From contig CAAFTU010000085.1 of the NCBI GenBank assembly GCA_900766005.1, forward strand, positions 1-33,038: DNA of 33,038 nucleotides. The letters are read 5' to 3'. Shown piece after piece: positions 32,669 through 33,038 of this stretch. A model generated the notes under the pieces. The model worked only from the letters and a program-made list of their open reading frames with translations. It did no database searches and had not been told where the DNA came from. The stretch is from an uncultured Bacteroides sp. GTDB taxonomy: Bacteria > Bacteroidota > Bacteroidia > Bacteroidales > Bacteroidaceae. Made by a program: the position numbers and the translations under genes. Numbering within the stretch: the stretch's first letter is position 1; each line of letters begins with the position of its first letter.

Positions 32669-32699
32669 TTTGCGAAAAAGAAATAAATGACTAAATTTG
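32669..32699 (+). promoter_or_regulatory. Promoter of the tRNA cluster
   Basis: TTTG at 32669-32672, a 19-bp spacer, then TAAATTTG at 32692-32699. Transcription would begin near 32706, some 45 nt before tRNA-Thr. The -33 box lies in the right arm of a short hairpin, CGCAAA-TAT-TTTGCG (32660-32674). Confidence 0.72.
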
Positions 32700-32750
32700 C
32701 AGCCGTTTCGCTCCCGTTAGAACGCAACGGTTGCATTTTTAAAGCTTTTT

Positions 32751-32824
32751 GCCTCTTTAGCTCAGTTGGCCAGAGCACGTGATTTGTAATCTCGGGGTCG
32801 TTGGTTCGAATCCGACAAGAGGCT
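32751..32824 (+). tRNA. tRNA-Thr (anticodon TGT)
   Basis: A 74-nt cloverleaf: acceptor GCCTCTT pairs with AAGAGGC, D arm AGCTCAGTTGGCCAGAGC, anticodon TGT at 32785-32787 and TTCGAAT T-loop. It decodes ACA. The anticodon stem has one T-T mismatch. First of three tRNAs under one promoter; an A/T-rich stem and T-run (about 32828-32854) follow it. Confidence 0.95.
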
Positions 32825-32858
32825 CGAAAAAAGAATCGTTCTTTTATTTTTTTTGTAT

Positions 32859-32941
32859 GGGCAAATACCAGAGTGGCCAAATGGGGCAGACTGTAAATCT
32901 GCTGGCTTACGCCTTCGGTGGTTCGAATCCATCTTTGCCCA
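32859..32941 (+). tRNA. tRNA-Tyr (anticodon GTA)
   Basis: An 83-nt class II tRNA: acceptor GGGCAAA pairs with TTTGCCC, anticodon GTA at 32893-32895, a long variable arm (GCTTACGCCTTCGG region) and TTCGAAT T-loop. It decodes UAC/UAU. Confidence 0.96.
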
Positions 32942-32945
32942 CGCT

Positions 32946-32960
32946 CAGAGCATAGCTCTG
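32946..32960 (+). repeat. Perfect 6-bp stem hairpin between tRNA-Tyr and tRNA-Gly
   Basis: CAGAGC-ATA-GCTCTG has no T-run, so it is likely a processing or spacer structure. It shares the GCATAGC core with the stem-loop at 1505-1521. Confidence 0.55.
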
Positions 32961-32968
32961 GTGAGAAT

Positions 32969-33038
32969 GCGGAAGTAGCTCAGTTGATAGAGCATTAGCC
33001 TTCCAAGCTGAGGGTCGCGGGTTTGAGCCCCGTCTTCC
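32969..33038 (+). tRNA. tRNA-Gly (anticodon TCC), 3' end cut by window edge
   Basis: It starts GCGGAAG, has the D arm AGCTCAGTTGATAGAGC and a loop CTTCCAA with anticodon TCC, decoding GGA. The 3' acceptor strand ends at CTTCC; the last bases fall outside the window. Confidence 0.93.

Noticed and set aside
32660..32674. Short inverted repeat after hpf as a terminator
   Set aside because: The 6-bp A/T-rich stem has no T-run after it, and its right arm overlaps the tRNA promoter -33 box.

Overview
The window looks like a chromosomal segment of a Bacteroidales gut bacterium, most likely Bacteroidaceae (Bacteroides/Phocaeicola type). The evidence is a SusC/SusD pair, Bacteroidota-style promoters (-7 TAnnTTTG with a TTTG/TTG box about 19-20 bp upstream), almost no Shine-Dalgarno sequences, a Bacteroidales DUF2795 protein, and an rpsU - xerC - hpf - tRNA-Thr/Tyr/Gly run that in this order usually leads into tuf. 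All assignments come from reading translated sequence and motifs; no database search was run.

Left end (1-1900), the most accessory-looking part: a DUF1016/YhcG-type nuclease gene cut by the window edge is divergent from a class II Fic gene. A perfect 22-bp direct repeat brackets the fic segment, with one copy inside the DUF1016 coding sequence and the other just after fic. A gene-poor stretch with three stacked stem-loops follows.

Centre-left (1900-14210): a secreted protein of unknown function with its own terminator, then a SusCD-type locus. It encodes a SusC transporter, a SusD lipoprotein, a DUF4843 lipoprotein, a PKD-like lipoprotein, a strong hairpin, an HExxHxxGxxH zinc metalloprotease, and a paralogue of that protease that has lost every zinc ligand. 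There is no glycoside hydrolase, so peptide or protein uptake is a better guess than glycan uptake. The active/inactive protease pair behind the hairpin is the most unusual arrangement in the window.

Centre (14280-21900): a degenerate methyltransferase-like protein, PduO-type cobalamin adenosyltransferase, a DUF2795 protein, an OprO/OprP-like porin on the minus strand, aspartase (aspA), a small outer-membrane beta-barrel, and priA. The priA promoter box is so close to its ATG that its mRNA may be nearly leaderless.

Right (21990-33038): a NanM-like Kelch lipoprotein with a low-molecular-weight tyrosine phosphatase, which overlaps tail-to-tail with a 7TM-HD phosphodiesterase; gltX - waaA; a minus-strand Xaa-Pro aminopeptidase - gamma-carbonic-anhydrase-like pair; and rpsU, xerC, hpf and three tRNAs. 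The right half is mostly conserved housekeeping. I found no rRNA, CRISPR array, insertion sequence or prophage.
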